Below the pieces are notes generated by a model. The model was given only the letters and a program-made list of their open reading frames with translations, was not told where the DNA came from and did not search any database. The position numbers were made by a program, and so were the translations under genes. 64,000 bases of DNA from an uncultured Lachnospiraceae bacterium (GTDB lineage: Bacteria > Bacillota > Clostridia > Lachnospirales > Lachnospiraceae), in assembly GCA_900554205.1 (NCBI GenBank), contig USGM01000005.1:4736-68735 (forward strand), written 5' to 3'. Shown here one piece after another: positions 52,230-60,388 of this stretch (position 1 is the stretch's first letter; the number at the start of each line of letters is the position of its first letter).

Positions 52230-53063
52230 TTACTTTACAGTCACGTTTGTGATGTGAGGGTTTACACCGTTGTACCAGTAAAGGAAGCCCTCCATGTCGA
52301 TGACATCGCCAACCTTAAGACCTTCAACAGTCTTGTAAACGTCAGTGGTGTTGTCGCAGAGATAAGACTCAACGGTGAAGGTGTAGGTCTGTCCGTTCAG
52401 GGAAACGTTGAAGTACAGATCGCTGTTGGAATCAGCAGAACCGGAACCATCCCAGTTGTACAGGAAAGCAGCGCCGCCCTCGGACTCCTCAACAGTCATT
52501 CCCTTGAAGGAAACGAACTGGTTCTGATAGTTGATCAGATCGTCAGTGCCAAGCAGATCAGTAACGTCGGTTGCCTCTGCGATGTAGCTGCCATCCTCGA
52601 TCTCGAAAGTAGCGCCCTCTGCGATCTCAACCTCGCCGGACCACTCGGTCTTGTAACCGGTAACCTTGATCTTTGTTCCGGGAACCAGCTTTGCGCTGTC
52701 CTCTTCGGAACAGGTCATGTTGTAGATGAAGTATGCACCGTCCTCGTCAGCGGCGTAAACGGTGATCTTGTTGTCCCACCAGGACTGATGTGCCTGAACA
52801 TATGCCTCGATGACAACAGGAGACTCAAGCTCTGCTGCAACATAGTCAGCATAGGACATAACTGTCTCGCCGGCAACATCGTTGTTCTCAGCTTCGCTGG
52901 AAACCTCTTCTGTGGATTCAACGCTTGCATCGTCCTTGCTCTCGGAAGCAACGGAGGAAACCTCCTCGGAAGAAGCGCTGGAGTCAGTCGTGCCGTTGTT
53001 TCCGCAAGCGGCAAACGAAAGCACAAGTGTCAGGGATAAAGCCATTACCAAACCTTTTTTCAT
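52230..53063 (-). CDS. Lipoprotein with probable OB-fold domains
   Basis: A 277-residue lipoprotein with lipobox FAACG (Cys near 20) and an acidic Ser/Glu linker to about residue 65. Two beta-rich segments resemble OB-type folds: VVIEAYVQAHQSWWDNKITV with LVPGTKIKVTGYKTEWSGEV, and NQFVSFKGMTVEESEGGAAF ending with VGDVIDMEGFLYWYNGVNPH. The protein is strongly acidic. The role is unknown; a cell-surface binding protein is plausible. It has its own promoter within the end of the solute-binding-protein gene. Confidence 0.82.
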   Translation of the reverse strand: MKKGLVMALSLTLVLSFAACGNNGTTDSSASSEEVSSVASESKDDASVESTEEVSSEAENNDVAGETVMSYADYVAAELESPVVIEAYVQAHQSWWDNKITVYAADEDGAYFIYNMTCSEEDSAKLVPGTKIKVTGYKTEWSGEVEIAEGATFEIEDGSYIAEATDVTDLLGTDDLINYQNQFVSFKGMTVEESEGGAAFLYNWDGSGSADSNSDLYFNVSLNGQTYTFTVESYLCDNTTDVYKTVEGLKVGDVIDMEGFLYWYNGVNPHITNVTVK

Positions 53064-53107
53064 AATAAAACACTCCTCTTTTCTAAAAAGATTTTTACGA
53101 CACTGTA

Positions 53108-53135
53108 ATTATACCTTAAAATTGACAGAAATCAA
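53108..53135 (-). promoter_or_regulatory. Promoter of the OB-fold lipoprotein gene
   Basis: On the minus strand TTGATT (53135-53130), 16-bp spacer, TATAAT (53113-53108). GAGGAG precedes the start of the gene. Confidence 0.75.
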
Positions 53136-54763
53136 TTGGCATTATGACGGCTTTTTCTCTTTTTTACCAACTCCCGACATACATAAGCGATAATTAATAT
53201 CCAGGCAATACCGAGAGCAGACAGCAGGGCGGTGGCAGTGGCGGGAAGAGGGCCGAGCTCTCTTTTGCCGGCGGCGGAGGCCTGTATCTGATCCAGCCGG
53301 TACAGTGAGCTTACGTCCTCAAACAGCTTGTCGAGGTAGGCATCATCGACCGTTTCCTTGCGGCGGATGGACTTTGCGACATTTTCGATCATCTGCCCTG
53401 ACGCATCGCGCAGGGAGGCGGAGCCGTTGAAAACGGGAGTGACAAAGGTGTTTCCCACATTATCCAGAAGGAGCTTTGACGCCTTGATCTTGACATCATA
53501 GTAATTATTGTTGTCCTCTCCGGCGCGGGAAAGGTAATCCTGATATTCTGCGGAGTTCTGCGCCTTTGCCGTGACGGGAACATACCCCTCTGTCTCTGAG
53601 TAGGCGATCTGCACATCATTTGTGAGCAGGTACTGCGCAAAGAGCCACGATGCCAGAACCTCCTGCGAGTCGGTCTTGTTGAAGACGCAGACCGAAGGTC
53701 CCTGCGAGATCATCTGCGGATGTTCCGGGTCGAACTGCGGGATCATCATGACCTCGGTGTCGAAGTCTACCAGCACATCCTCGCTGATGTCGGAGAGCGG
53801 AGCGTTTGTGCCCATCCATGTCGCGCCCGCCGTGGAATCAATTGCAAAGATACACTGTCCGGCATTCAGGAAATTTGCAGGATAGCTGGAAATCTTGAAG
53901 GTCGAAAAGGCTCCGGTCTTCACATGATCGGCAACCGTGTAGAGCAGCTCCCGCGTCGTGTCATTAAAGATCTTGATTTCACCGGCGGAGGTGGAATATC
54001 CGGCATCCCTTTGATTCAGCATCTGTATCATCATGTTGTCCGTGGACTTATAGATGAACGGAATCAGCACGCTCTGACCGTTGACAAGGTAATTGCCGTC
54101 GGCATCCTTGGCTGTGGCGGCATCGGAAACCTCCCAAATGAAATCCCATGTAAGCGTCTCCGGCAGGGTATAGCCGAGCGCCTCCACATAGGTCTTGTTT
54201 ACATAACATGCCTCGGTGGAGCGCATGAAAGGAACGGCATAGTAATGGCCCGCAAAGGAGCACTCTTCCAGAAACTGCGGGATGATCTCGTCCCTTGAGG
54301 GAGAGTCAAACAGCACCTCACTGCCGCCGAGACCGTAATTTGCATCCGTGAACAGCTCGTCGAGCGGTACGACCACATTCGTGCCGGTGAGGTAGGTCGC
54401 AATGTGATCGGGGTAGGTGATGCAGACGTTCGGGGTGGTGTTCGTCGCAATGTTCGTAATGACATCATTGTAAATTTTGCCGTAATCGGTATACAGGCGC
54501 AGGTTCACAGTGATGTTCGGGTAGATATTTTCAAAATCCTCGATGGCTTTCTTATAGATGTCGGTCTGGCGCTTGTTCGTGTCATTCTTTGCCCAGAACG
54601 TGATCTCATAATTCCGCGAGGTGTCAAAGCTCTCGGGAATGGCGAAGCTTGCCTGTTCCTTGGAGCCGTGACAGGCGGTGAGTCCGAAGAGACAGAAGCC
54701 CGCCAGCAGGGAAGCCCTGAGTGTCTTTTTCAAAGTAAGTATGGTGTTCTTGAAACGGCTCAT
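53132..54763 (-). CDS. Sugar-binding lipoprotein (UgpB-like) with a C-terminal membrane anchor
   Basis: A 543-residue solute-binding protein of the Ugp/Mal type. It has a lipobox LTACH (Cys near 31), then YEITFWAKNDTNKRQTDIYK, IYPNITVNLRLYTDYGKIYN, GHYYAVPFMRSTEACYVNKT, LTWDFIWEVSDAA and INVA-like C-lobe features including a repeated-failure-type region YLSRAGEDNNNYYDVKIK. Unusually, after residue 510 there is a hydrophobic helix (LLSALGIAWILIIAYVC) and a basic tail VKKRKSRH, so it could be held at both ends. It overlaps the permease gene upstream by 4 bp. Confidence 0.88.
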   Translation of the reverse strand: MSRFKNTILTLKKTLRASLLAGFCLFGLTACHGSKEQASFAIPESFDTSRNYEITFWAKNDTNKRQTDIYKKAIEDFENIYPNITVNLRLYTDYGKIYNDVITNIATNTTPNVCITYPDHIATYLTGTNVVVPLDELFTDANYGLGGSEVLFDSPSRDEIIPQFLEECSFAGHYYAVPFMRSTEACYVNKTYVEALGYTLPETLTWDFIWEVSDAATAKDADGNYLVNGQSVLIPFIYKSTDNMMIQMLNQRDAGYSTSAGEIKIFNDTTRELLYTVADHVKTGAFSTFKISSYPANFLNAGQCIFAIDSTAGATWMGTNAPLSDISEDVLVDFDTEVMMIPQFDPEHPQMISQGPSVCVFNKTDSQEVLASWLFAQYLLTNDVQIAYSETEGYVPVTAKAQNSAEYQDYLSRAGEDNNNYYDVKIKASKLLLDNVGNTFVTPVFNGSASLRDASGQMIENVAKSIRRKETVDDAYLDKLFEDVSSLYRLDQIQASAAGKRELGPLPATATALLSALGIAWILIIAYVCRELVKKRKSRHNAN

Positions 54764-55635
54764 CCTTTTGTACCTCCTCTTGCGACTCCTGCCATGATCT
54801 TCTTGCGGAAGATGAGGAAGAGAATAATCAGGGGAAGGGAGATGACGACGACCGCTGCCATCATGGCGGGGATATTTTCACGCCCGAAGCCGTTCTCGCG
54901 GATCTCCTGAATGCCGTTGGAAACCAGGAAGTAGTTCGGATCGTCGGTGATCAGTCTGGGCCAGACATAGGAGTTCCAGCACTCGATTACCTTCAGGATG
55001 ACGATCGTAATCAGTGTGGGCCTGCAGATCGGGATCATGACCTTTCGCAGATAGCGCAGGTCAGATGTGCCGTCTACCTTCGCCGCATAGTACAGCTCGT
55101 CCGGAACCTGAGCGAAATTCTCGCGCAGCAGGTAGATATAAAACACGGAGGTCACGGACGGCAGGATCAGACCGGTGAAGGTGTTGCGCAGTCCGAGATT
55201 CGTGATCGTGGCAAAGTTTGTGATGACAACAAGCTCATTCGGGATCATCATCAGGGAGAGGAACAGCGTGAATACAGCATCTCTGCCCTTAAACTCCAGC
55301 CGCGCAAAGGCGAATGCGGCGAGCGTGATGACGACCAGCATGATTGCTGTCGTGATGACGGTGAAGATCAGCGTGTTCAGCAGATACTTGCCGAGGGAGA
55401 CCGTTGTAAAAGCGTCAACATAGTTCTGCAGGGTCGGTGAAAGCGTGAAAAAGGATGGGATCTTCTCGGAGTTGTACGAGCCGTAGCTTTTCACGGAGGT
55501 CAGCACCATCCAGTAGAAGGGAAACAGGACGATGATCGCCCAGAGGGACAACAGGAAATACAGCACGATATTTCCAACGGTCTTTCTGGTCTTGGCATTT
55601 TTGGAAATTTTATCATAATCAGTCTGATTGCTCAT
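54760..55635 (-). CDS. Sugar ABC importer permease (UgpE/MalG-like)
   Basis: A 291-residue permease with six membrane helices and EAA motif YYAAKVDGTSDLRYLRKVMI. LLSLWAIIVLFPFYWMVLTS opens the protein and MIPNELVVITNFATI follows. The ATG at 55635 follows GAGG; in-frame extensions upstream lie within the preceding permease gene. It forms the pore with the adjacent MalF-type permease. Confidence 0.92.
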   Translation of the reverse strand: MSNQTDYDKISKNAKTRKTVGNIVLYFLLSLWAIIVLFPFYWMVLTSVKSYGSYNSEKIPSFFTLSPTLQNYVDAFTTVSLGKYLLNTLIFTVITTAIMLVVITLAAFAFARLEFKGRDAVFTLFLSLMMIPNELVVITNFATITNLGLRNTFTGLILPSVTSVFYIYLLRENFAQVPDELYYAAKVDGTSDLRYLRKVMIPICRPTLITIVILKVIECWNSYVWPRLITDDPNYFLVSNGIQEIRENGFGRENIPAMMAAVVVISLPLIILFLIFRKKIMAGVARGGTKG

Positions 55636-55648
55636 GGTTTCGATCCTC

Positions 55649-56554
55649 TTATGCGTAGTGAACATGTTTCTTTGATACCAGCAGATTGATGCAGGTGATG
55701 GTGAGCACAATGGCGAACAGAATGATCGCCGCGGCGGAAGCGTAGGACGGATAACCGCCGCTGTCGCCGTACAGCATATCATATACATAGCCTACAATGG
55801 TGTTCATCTCTGCCGCATTCAGGTCGGTGCCGAACAGGGCGACCGCATCGCTGTACGCCTTGAACGCGCCGATAAAGCCGGTGATAATCAGATAGAAGAT
55901 CATGGGAGAGATCATGGGAACCGTAATCTTTCGGAAAATGCGGAAGCGTGAGGTTCCGTCTACTCTCGCGGCGTTGTAGTAAATCTGGTTGACGCTGGCA
56001 AGCGCGCTCGTCAGAATCAGGATCTTAAAGGGCATAACGACCCAGATCGTATAGAAGCAGAGCACGAAGAGCTTTGCCCAGTAGGGACCGTCTATGAAGT
56101 CAACGGAGCTGCCGCCGAAGAGGGAGATCAGAAGGTTGACCAGACCGTCGGAATAGGCAGTTTTTTTGAACAAGATCATAAACACCAGACCTACCGCCAG
56201 CGTGTTTGTGACATAGGGCAGGAAGTAGATCGTCTGGTACAGCTCCCGCAGGGGCTTGATCGAGCTTAAGCCGACGGAGATGAGCAGCGCGAGGAGTGTG
56301 GACACCGGAACGGTGATAATGACCAGAATAAACGTGTTTTTCACAGCCTGAAGGAAATATGGGTCGTGCAGCACATAGGAGTAATTGTAACCGCCTACGC
56401 CGAAAAAGGTCTGTGACGCTGAGTTATAGCCCTCCTCAAAGGAATAGACAAATACATCAATCAGCGGATAGATCATGAATACGCCCAGAAAAAGGAACGC
56501 GGGCAGCAGGTAGAGCCATACCTTGAAATTATGTTTTTCCATGCTTATTTCCAT
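55649..56554 (-). CDS. Sugar ABC importer permease (UgpA/MalF-like)
   Basis: A 301-residue permease. WLYLLPAFLFLGVFMIYPLI is the first helix, the family hallmark. Six helices and EAA motif YYNAARVDGTSRFRIFRKIT are present. The start is uncertain between 56554 and 56542, since AAAGG lies very close to the first ATG and far from the second. It is followed 13 bp later by the partner permease. Confidence 0.92.
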   Translation of the reverse strand: MEISMEKHNFKVWLYLLPAFLFLGVFMIYPLIDVFVYSFEEGYNSASQTFFGVGGYNYSYVLHDPYFLQAVKNTFILVIITVPVSTLLALLISVGLSSIKPLRELYQTIYFLPYVTNTLAVGLVFMILFKKTAYSDGLVNLLISLFGGSSVDFIDGPYWAKLFVLCFYTIWVVMPFKILILTSALASVNQIYYNAARVDGTSRFRIFRKITVPMISPMIFYLIITGFIGAFKAYSDAVALFGTDLNAAEMNTIVGYVYDMLYGDSGGYPSYASAAAIILFAIVLTITCINLLVSKKHVHYA

Positions 56555-56581
56555 GCCTTTCTGTAATTTGAGAGATGCAGG

Positions 56582-57682
56582 CTATATGTCAAAATGGATT
56601 CTCTCTTCCGTTTCCTTATTAAATAGGAATACCTTCCGCGGCTTCAATGCGAACCTGACAGTGGCGGAGGCAGTGTTTACCGAATTTTCCGCGGCAATGA
56701 TGGAGCGGATCGTGAGGTTCTGGGAGCAGGGATGCGTGGAGACAACGCTGACATCTCTTCCCATGACCTCCAGCCGGTTCAGTGCGCAGCAGAGAGGGCC
56801 GTCCTCTTTTAGAATGAAGCCCTCGGGACGGATGCCGACATAGACCTCCTGATCGGGCACGCCCTTGGCATCGAGAACCGCATTCTCGCCGAGATAGAGC
56901 TTACCGGACTTTACCTGTCCCTCAAATACGTTGATGGGCGGAGTGCCGAGGAACTTCGCAACGAAGAGATTTACAGGATCGTCATAGACATCCTGCGGCT
57001 TGCCGAGCTGCTGGACATAGCCGTCCTTCATGACGACAATCAGGTCGGAAATGCTCATTGCCTCATCCTGATCGTGTGTGACAAAGATCGTCGTCACCAT
57101 GGTTTCACGCTGGATACGGCGGATTTCCTCACGGGTCTGCAGGCGCAGTCTTGCGTCAAGGTTGGAGAGGGGCTCGTCCAGAAGGAGTACCTTCGGTGTC
57201 TTTACCAGCGCTCTGGCGATGGCTACACGCTGCTGCTGGCCGCCGGAGAGTTCGTTCGGCTTGCGCTCCATCAGACCGTCGAGCTGGACAAGCTTCGCAG
57301 CCTCATAGACACGCTTTTTCATTTCTTCCTTGGAGAGCTTTTCCGCGCCGCGCAGATTTTCCAGCGGGAACTGGATATTTTTTTCCACGGTGAGATGCGG
57401 GTAGAGCGCATAATTCTGGAATACCAGACCGACGCCCCTGTTCTCGGGGGGAAGCATGGTGACATCATCCTCGCCGAAGAGGATTCTGCCCTCTGTGGGC
57501 TTTAACAGTCCGCAGATCAGGTTCAGGGTCGTGCTCTTGCCGCAGCCGGAGGGTCCCAGAAGCCCGATCAGCTTGCCGTCGGGGATTTCAAAGTTAAAAT
57601 CGCCCACGGCAGTCACTTCGCTGCGATCCTTCTTGTTGCGGCTGGGAAATTTCTTTGTCAGATGTTCCAATACAATTTTCAT
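56582..57682 (-). CDS. Sugar importer ATPase (UgpC/MsmK-like)
   Basis: A 366-residue ATPase with Walker A GLLGPSGCGKSTTLN near residue 39, signature NELSGGQQQRVAIARAL near 141, Walker B VLLLDEPLSNLDARLR near 165, and H-loop VTHDQDEAMSI near 200. A TOBE/OB domain follows to the C-terminus (VYVGIRPEGF). It is the first gene of a complete four-gene importer operon and could also energise Lpl-type importers such as the one at 18.6-22.1 kb. GAGGAG precedes the ATG. Confidence 0.93.
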   Translation of the reverse strand: MKIVLEHLTKKFPSRNKKDRSEVTAVGDFNFEIPDGKLIGLLGPSGCGKSTTLNLICGLLKPTEGRILFGEDDVTMLPPENRGVGLVFQNYALYPHLTVEKNIQFPLENLRGAEKLSKEEMKKRVYEAAKLVQLDGLMERKPNELSGGQQQRVAIARALVKTPKVLLLDEPLSNLDARLRLQTREEIRRIQRETMVTTIFVTHDQDEAMSISDLIVVMKDGYVQQLGKPQDVYDDPVNLFVAKFLGTPPINVFEGQVKSGKLYLGENAVLDAKGVPDQEVYVGIRPEGFILKEDGPLCCALNRLEVMGRDVSVVSTHPCSQNLTIRSIIAAENSVNTASATVRFALKPRKVFLFNKETEERIHFDI

Positions 57683-57763
57683 GGCTCCTCACCTTCTGCC
57701 TGTCCGGCGGTATGTTATGTTGGGGGGCAAAAGCCCTATAGAGTTCAGCATTCGTTACGGCAA

Positions 57764-58513
57764 TCAGATGCCGTAGGACTCCCGCAGGTCGCTGGAAATA
57801 TGGTCGAGATCGGGATATACAAAGCTCTCCGTGATACCGAAGGCACGCAGGCTCTCGATGAAATATTTCTTCCGGTAGCTCGGGATGATGATCTTGTACA
57901 GCATGTTTTCGTCGCAGATTTCGTCCAGACGCTGCAGGGAGTTGTGGACGGTGAAATTGGAGTGCTGCGAATACATGCGCAGGTTGTTCTCCGTGGAGCT
58001 GCAGGCAAGGATCTTGTCCACAAGCTCAGGGTTGTGGTGATTATGTTTAAAGGCGGGCAGCAGCATTTCCTGCGTCGTGTCCGCATCGATCGGGTAGATG
58101 CAGCGGCCGAAGCCCTCCTTTTCGTTCAGCAGATCGGGTGCAAGAACCCAGATACCGGCATCCTTCTCCGAGGTCGTTTGGTAAGTTTCCGTTGCGAAGA
58201 AGGCGGCAATCAGGGGCGACTCGCTCCAGTCCAGCATCCTCGTCGGAAGACCGTAATGCTGCATGAGCGATACCCATGCGGCGTAATTATGTTTTGCGGG
58301 GGGATTGTCCGTGATCTGCCTTGCGCGGGTGTAAAAATCGTTTGTAATATATCTTTCCACATCCAGACGCTTCTGGCTTCTCTGGATCGAGGGGATCAGC
58401 GTCAGCGCCGCGTCCTCCTCTCCGCGATACCACAGGCGTCTGCCGTGTTTTTCATAGAGACCGTTCATAAAATGAAGCAGCTCATCAATCGTGCGTATTT
58501 CCTGAATGAGCAT
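57764..58513 (-). CDS. FRG-domain protein
   Basis: A 249-residue protein with the FRG domain: RLWYRGEEDAALTLIPSIQR near residue 27 and the core LMQHYGLPTRMLDWSESPLI with AAFFATETY near residue 80-105. FRG proteins are widespread in accessory regions and are suspected of roles in stress or defence, but their biochemistry is unsettled. It lies 81 bp upstream of the sugar importer operon on the same strand, perhaps by chance. No toxin or partner gene is recognisable beside it. Confidence 0.85.
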   Translation of the reverse strand: MLIQEIRTIDELLHFMNGLYEKHGRRLWYRGEEDAALTLIPSIQRSQKRLDVERYITNDFYTRARQITDNPPAKHNYAAWVSLMQHYGLPTRMLDWSESPLIAAFFATETYQTTSEKDAGIWVLAPDLLNEKEGFGRCIYPIDADTTQEMLLPAFKHNHHNPELVDKILACSSTENNLRMYSQHSNFTVHNSLQRLDEICDENMLYKIIIPSYRKKYFIESLRAFGITESFVYPDLDHISSDLRESYGI

Positions 58514-58563
58514 TTTTTCCTCACATTCCGCCGGTATACCGGCTATCTTTCTGTGCGCCGTAG

Positions 58564-58593
58564 TTGATTATAACACAAAACCTGTGCTACAAT
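58564..58593 (+). promoter_or_regulatory. Promoter of the RsmH-like gene
   Basis: TTGATT (58564-58569), 18-bp spacer, TACAAT (58588-58593), 31 bp before the ATG. Confidence 0.6.
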
Positions 58594-58623
58594 CGAGAAA
58601 AAGTGAAAGAAAAAGGAAAAATT

Positions 58624-59670
58624 ATGCCGCAGGAAGAAAATCATAAGCGCCGGGTACATTACTCCGGCAAATATCCCAGAAATTTCAAAGAGAAATACAA
58701 GGAGCTGAACCCCGAAAGGTATTCGGACACCGTGGAGCATGTCATGAAAAAGGGCAGCACACCGGCGGGAATGCACATTTCCATTATGGTCAGGGAAATT
58801 CTGGACATCCTGAAAATCCGGCCGGGCGAGACCGGCTTTGACGCGACGTTAGGCTATGGCGGGCACACGAAAGCCATGCTGGAATGTCTCGGGGGACAGG
58901 GGCATATGTATGCGACGGATGTTGATCCCATCGAGTCCGAGAAGACGCGGAAGCGGCTTGCTGCCGCAGGCTTCGGGGAGGACATACTGACAATTAAACT
59001 ACAGAATTTCTGCACGATAGACGAGATCGCGCGGGAGGCGAGGGGCTTTGACTTCATTCTGGCAGACCTCGGTGTCTCTTCCATGCAGATTGACGACCCG
59101 GACAGGGGCTTTTCCTATAAGAATGATGGGCCGCTGGATCTGCGGCTGAACCCGGAGGCGGGCATCAGCGCGGCGCAGCGCCTCGACAGTATTTCGGCGG
59201 AGGAGCTTGCGGGTATGCTCGTGGAAAATTCGGACGAGCCTTATGCGGAGAAGCTGGCGCTGGCGATCACGGGAAAAATACGCCGCGGACAGCGGATCGA
59301 TACCACGCGGAAGCTGTATGAGGTGATAGCGGAAGCACTGGATTTCCTGCCGGAAAAGGAAAAGAAGGACACGGTGAAGAAGACCTGCCAGCGCGTCTTT
59401 CAGGCATTGCGCATTGATGTCAACAATGAGTTCGAGGTGCTCTATGAGTTTCTCGAGAAGCTGCCGGGCGCGCTGAAGCCGGGCGGAAGGGTCGCAATCC
59501 TGACCTTCCATTCCGGGGAGGACAAGCTTGTCAAAAGGGCATTCAAGGAAGGGCTCCGCGAAGGCGTTTACGCAGACGCGGCGAGGGATGTCATCCGCCC
59601 CTCCGCAGAGGAATGCGCGCAGAACGGCAGGGCGAGATCGACAAAGCTGCGCTGGGCAGTAAGGGCGTGA
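58624..59670 (+). CDS. RsmH-like S-adenosylmethionine-dependent methyltransferase
   Basis: A 348-residue member of the RsmH (MraW) family, which methylates N4 of C1402 in 16S rRNA. The SAM motif FDATLGYGGHTKAMLECLGG, DLGVSSMQIDDPDRGFSY and PLDLRLN are clear, and the C-terminal VAILTFHSGEDKLVKRAF matches. It has an N-terminal extension of about 50 residues (HYSGKYPRNFKEKYKELNPE) that typical RsmH lacks. The gene is not in a dcw (cell division) cluster, so this may be a second RsmH-like paralogue. AAAGGAAAAATT precedes the ATG. Confidence 0.88.
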   Translation: MPQEENHKRRVHYSGKYPRNFKEKYKELNPERYSDTVEHVMKKGSTPAGMHISIMVREILDILKIRPGETGFDATLGYGGHTKAMLECLGGQGHMYATDVDPIESEKTRKRLAAAGFGEDILTIKLQNFCTIDEIAREARGFDFILADLGVSSMQIDDPDRGFSYKNDGPLDLRLNPEAGISAAQRLDSISAEELAGMLVENSDEPYAEKLALAITGKIRRGQRIDTTRKLYEVIAEALDFLPEKEKKDTVKKTCQRVFQALRIDVNNEFEVLYEFLEKLPGALKPGGRVAILTFHSGEDKLVKRAFKEGLREGVYADAARDVIRPSAEECAQNGRARSTKLRWAVRA

Positions 59671-59700
59671 GGAGTGAGTCTTCGGATTCGCTCCTTTTTT
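59670..59700 (+). terminator. Terminator after the RsmH-like gene
   Basis: AGGAGTGAGTC and GATTCGCTCCT pair over 11 bp with a TTCG tetraloop and are followed by TTTTTT. The stem begins at the last base of the stop codon. Confidence 0.88.
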
Positions 59701-59710
59701 GATCCATCTA

Positions 59711-59762
59711 TTGCTTTTCCTTTAGAACTATGACATAATCGAAGTGTGAATGAATATTCATT
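59711..59762 (+). promoter_or_regulatory. Promoter and dyad operator of the TetR gene
   Basis: TTGCTT (59711-59716), 17-bp spacer, CATAAT (59734-59739). The perfect palindrome AATGAATATTCATT follows at 59749-59762, near the predicted transcription start and ahead of AAAAAGGAG. Autorepression by the encoded TetR protein is likely. Confidence 0.65.
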
Positions 59763-59782
59763 TTTAAAAAGGAGATAAAAGA

Positions 59783-60388
59783 TTGACGAACCACAGACAG
59801 GAACAGCATGACGCAAAAAAGATAGAATGGATGGAGAAATGCTTTGAATGCTATGCCGAAAACGGACTGACCGGAACAGGCATGAAAGCGTTGTCACAGG
59901 CGTGCGGCTGTGCCCCGGGAAATTTCTATCTGTACTTTAAGAATCTCGATGATCTGATCATCCAGTCCACCGCCCATTGCATGGCAAAGGTAGAGGATGA
60001 ATTTATGGCGAAAGCCCCGACTGACCTGAATGATGTTGCACGATTTGTGGCGGAGGTGCCATATTGGACGGCGCGGGAGCACGGAAAGAAATATCGGCTG
60101 ATGTATCAGGTATACACACACCCGAAGTATATCGAGCACGGCAAAAAATTCTTTGAGGGTGTCAATGAGAGATATACCAAATACGCAAAACAGCTTGAAC
60201 CGAAGATTGGCATACCTTACAACGTAATAACCTCTCTGATATTCATTTTTGTCCGCGCCTGCGTACATTACGCCATGTTTGAGGATGAGTATTATCTCAA
60301 AAGCCAGATGGAGGTCTTGAAACAGGGAGTTAGCCTGTTTGCTGATAAATACCGCTCACAATATCAGAACGGAGGTAAGAAAGAGTGA
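59783..60388 (+). CDS. TetR/AcrR-family regulator
   Basis: A 201-residue TetR regulator starting with TTG, 8 nt after GGAG. The HTH is at about residues 15-60 (KKIEWMEKCFECYAENGLTG, MKALSQACGCAPGNFYLYFK, then NLDDLI). The C-terminal ligand domain is helical. The stop overlaps the next gene by 4 bp (GTGA). TetR genes of this sort often precede ABC exporters; here the next gene is a chimera that ends in an ABC ATPase part. Confidence 0.9.
   Translation: MTNHRQEQHDAKKIEWMEKCFECYAENGLTGTGMKALSQACGCAPGNFYLYFKNLDDLIIQSTAHCMAKVEDEFMAKAPTDLNDVARFVAEVPYWTAREHGKKYRLMYQVYTHPKYIEHGKKFFEGVNERYTKYAKQLEPKIGIPYNVITSLIFIFVRACVHYAMFEDEYYLKSQMEVLKQGVSLFADKYRSQYQNGGKKE

Noticed and set aside
52254..53039. Long plus-strand open frame (261 aa) opposite the OB-fold lipoprotein gene
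   Set aside because: It is the mirror of an acidic, codon-biased gene, has no ribosome-binding site and no family features.
57662..58567. Plus-strand open frame (301 aa) opposite the FRG gene
   Set aside because: The opposite strand encodes a clear FRG domain; this frame shows no motif and no start signals.
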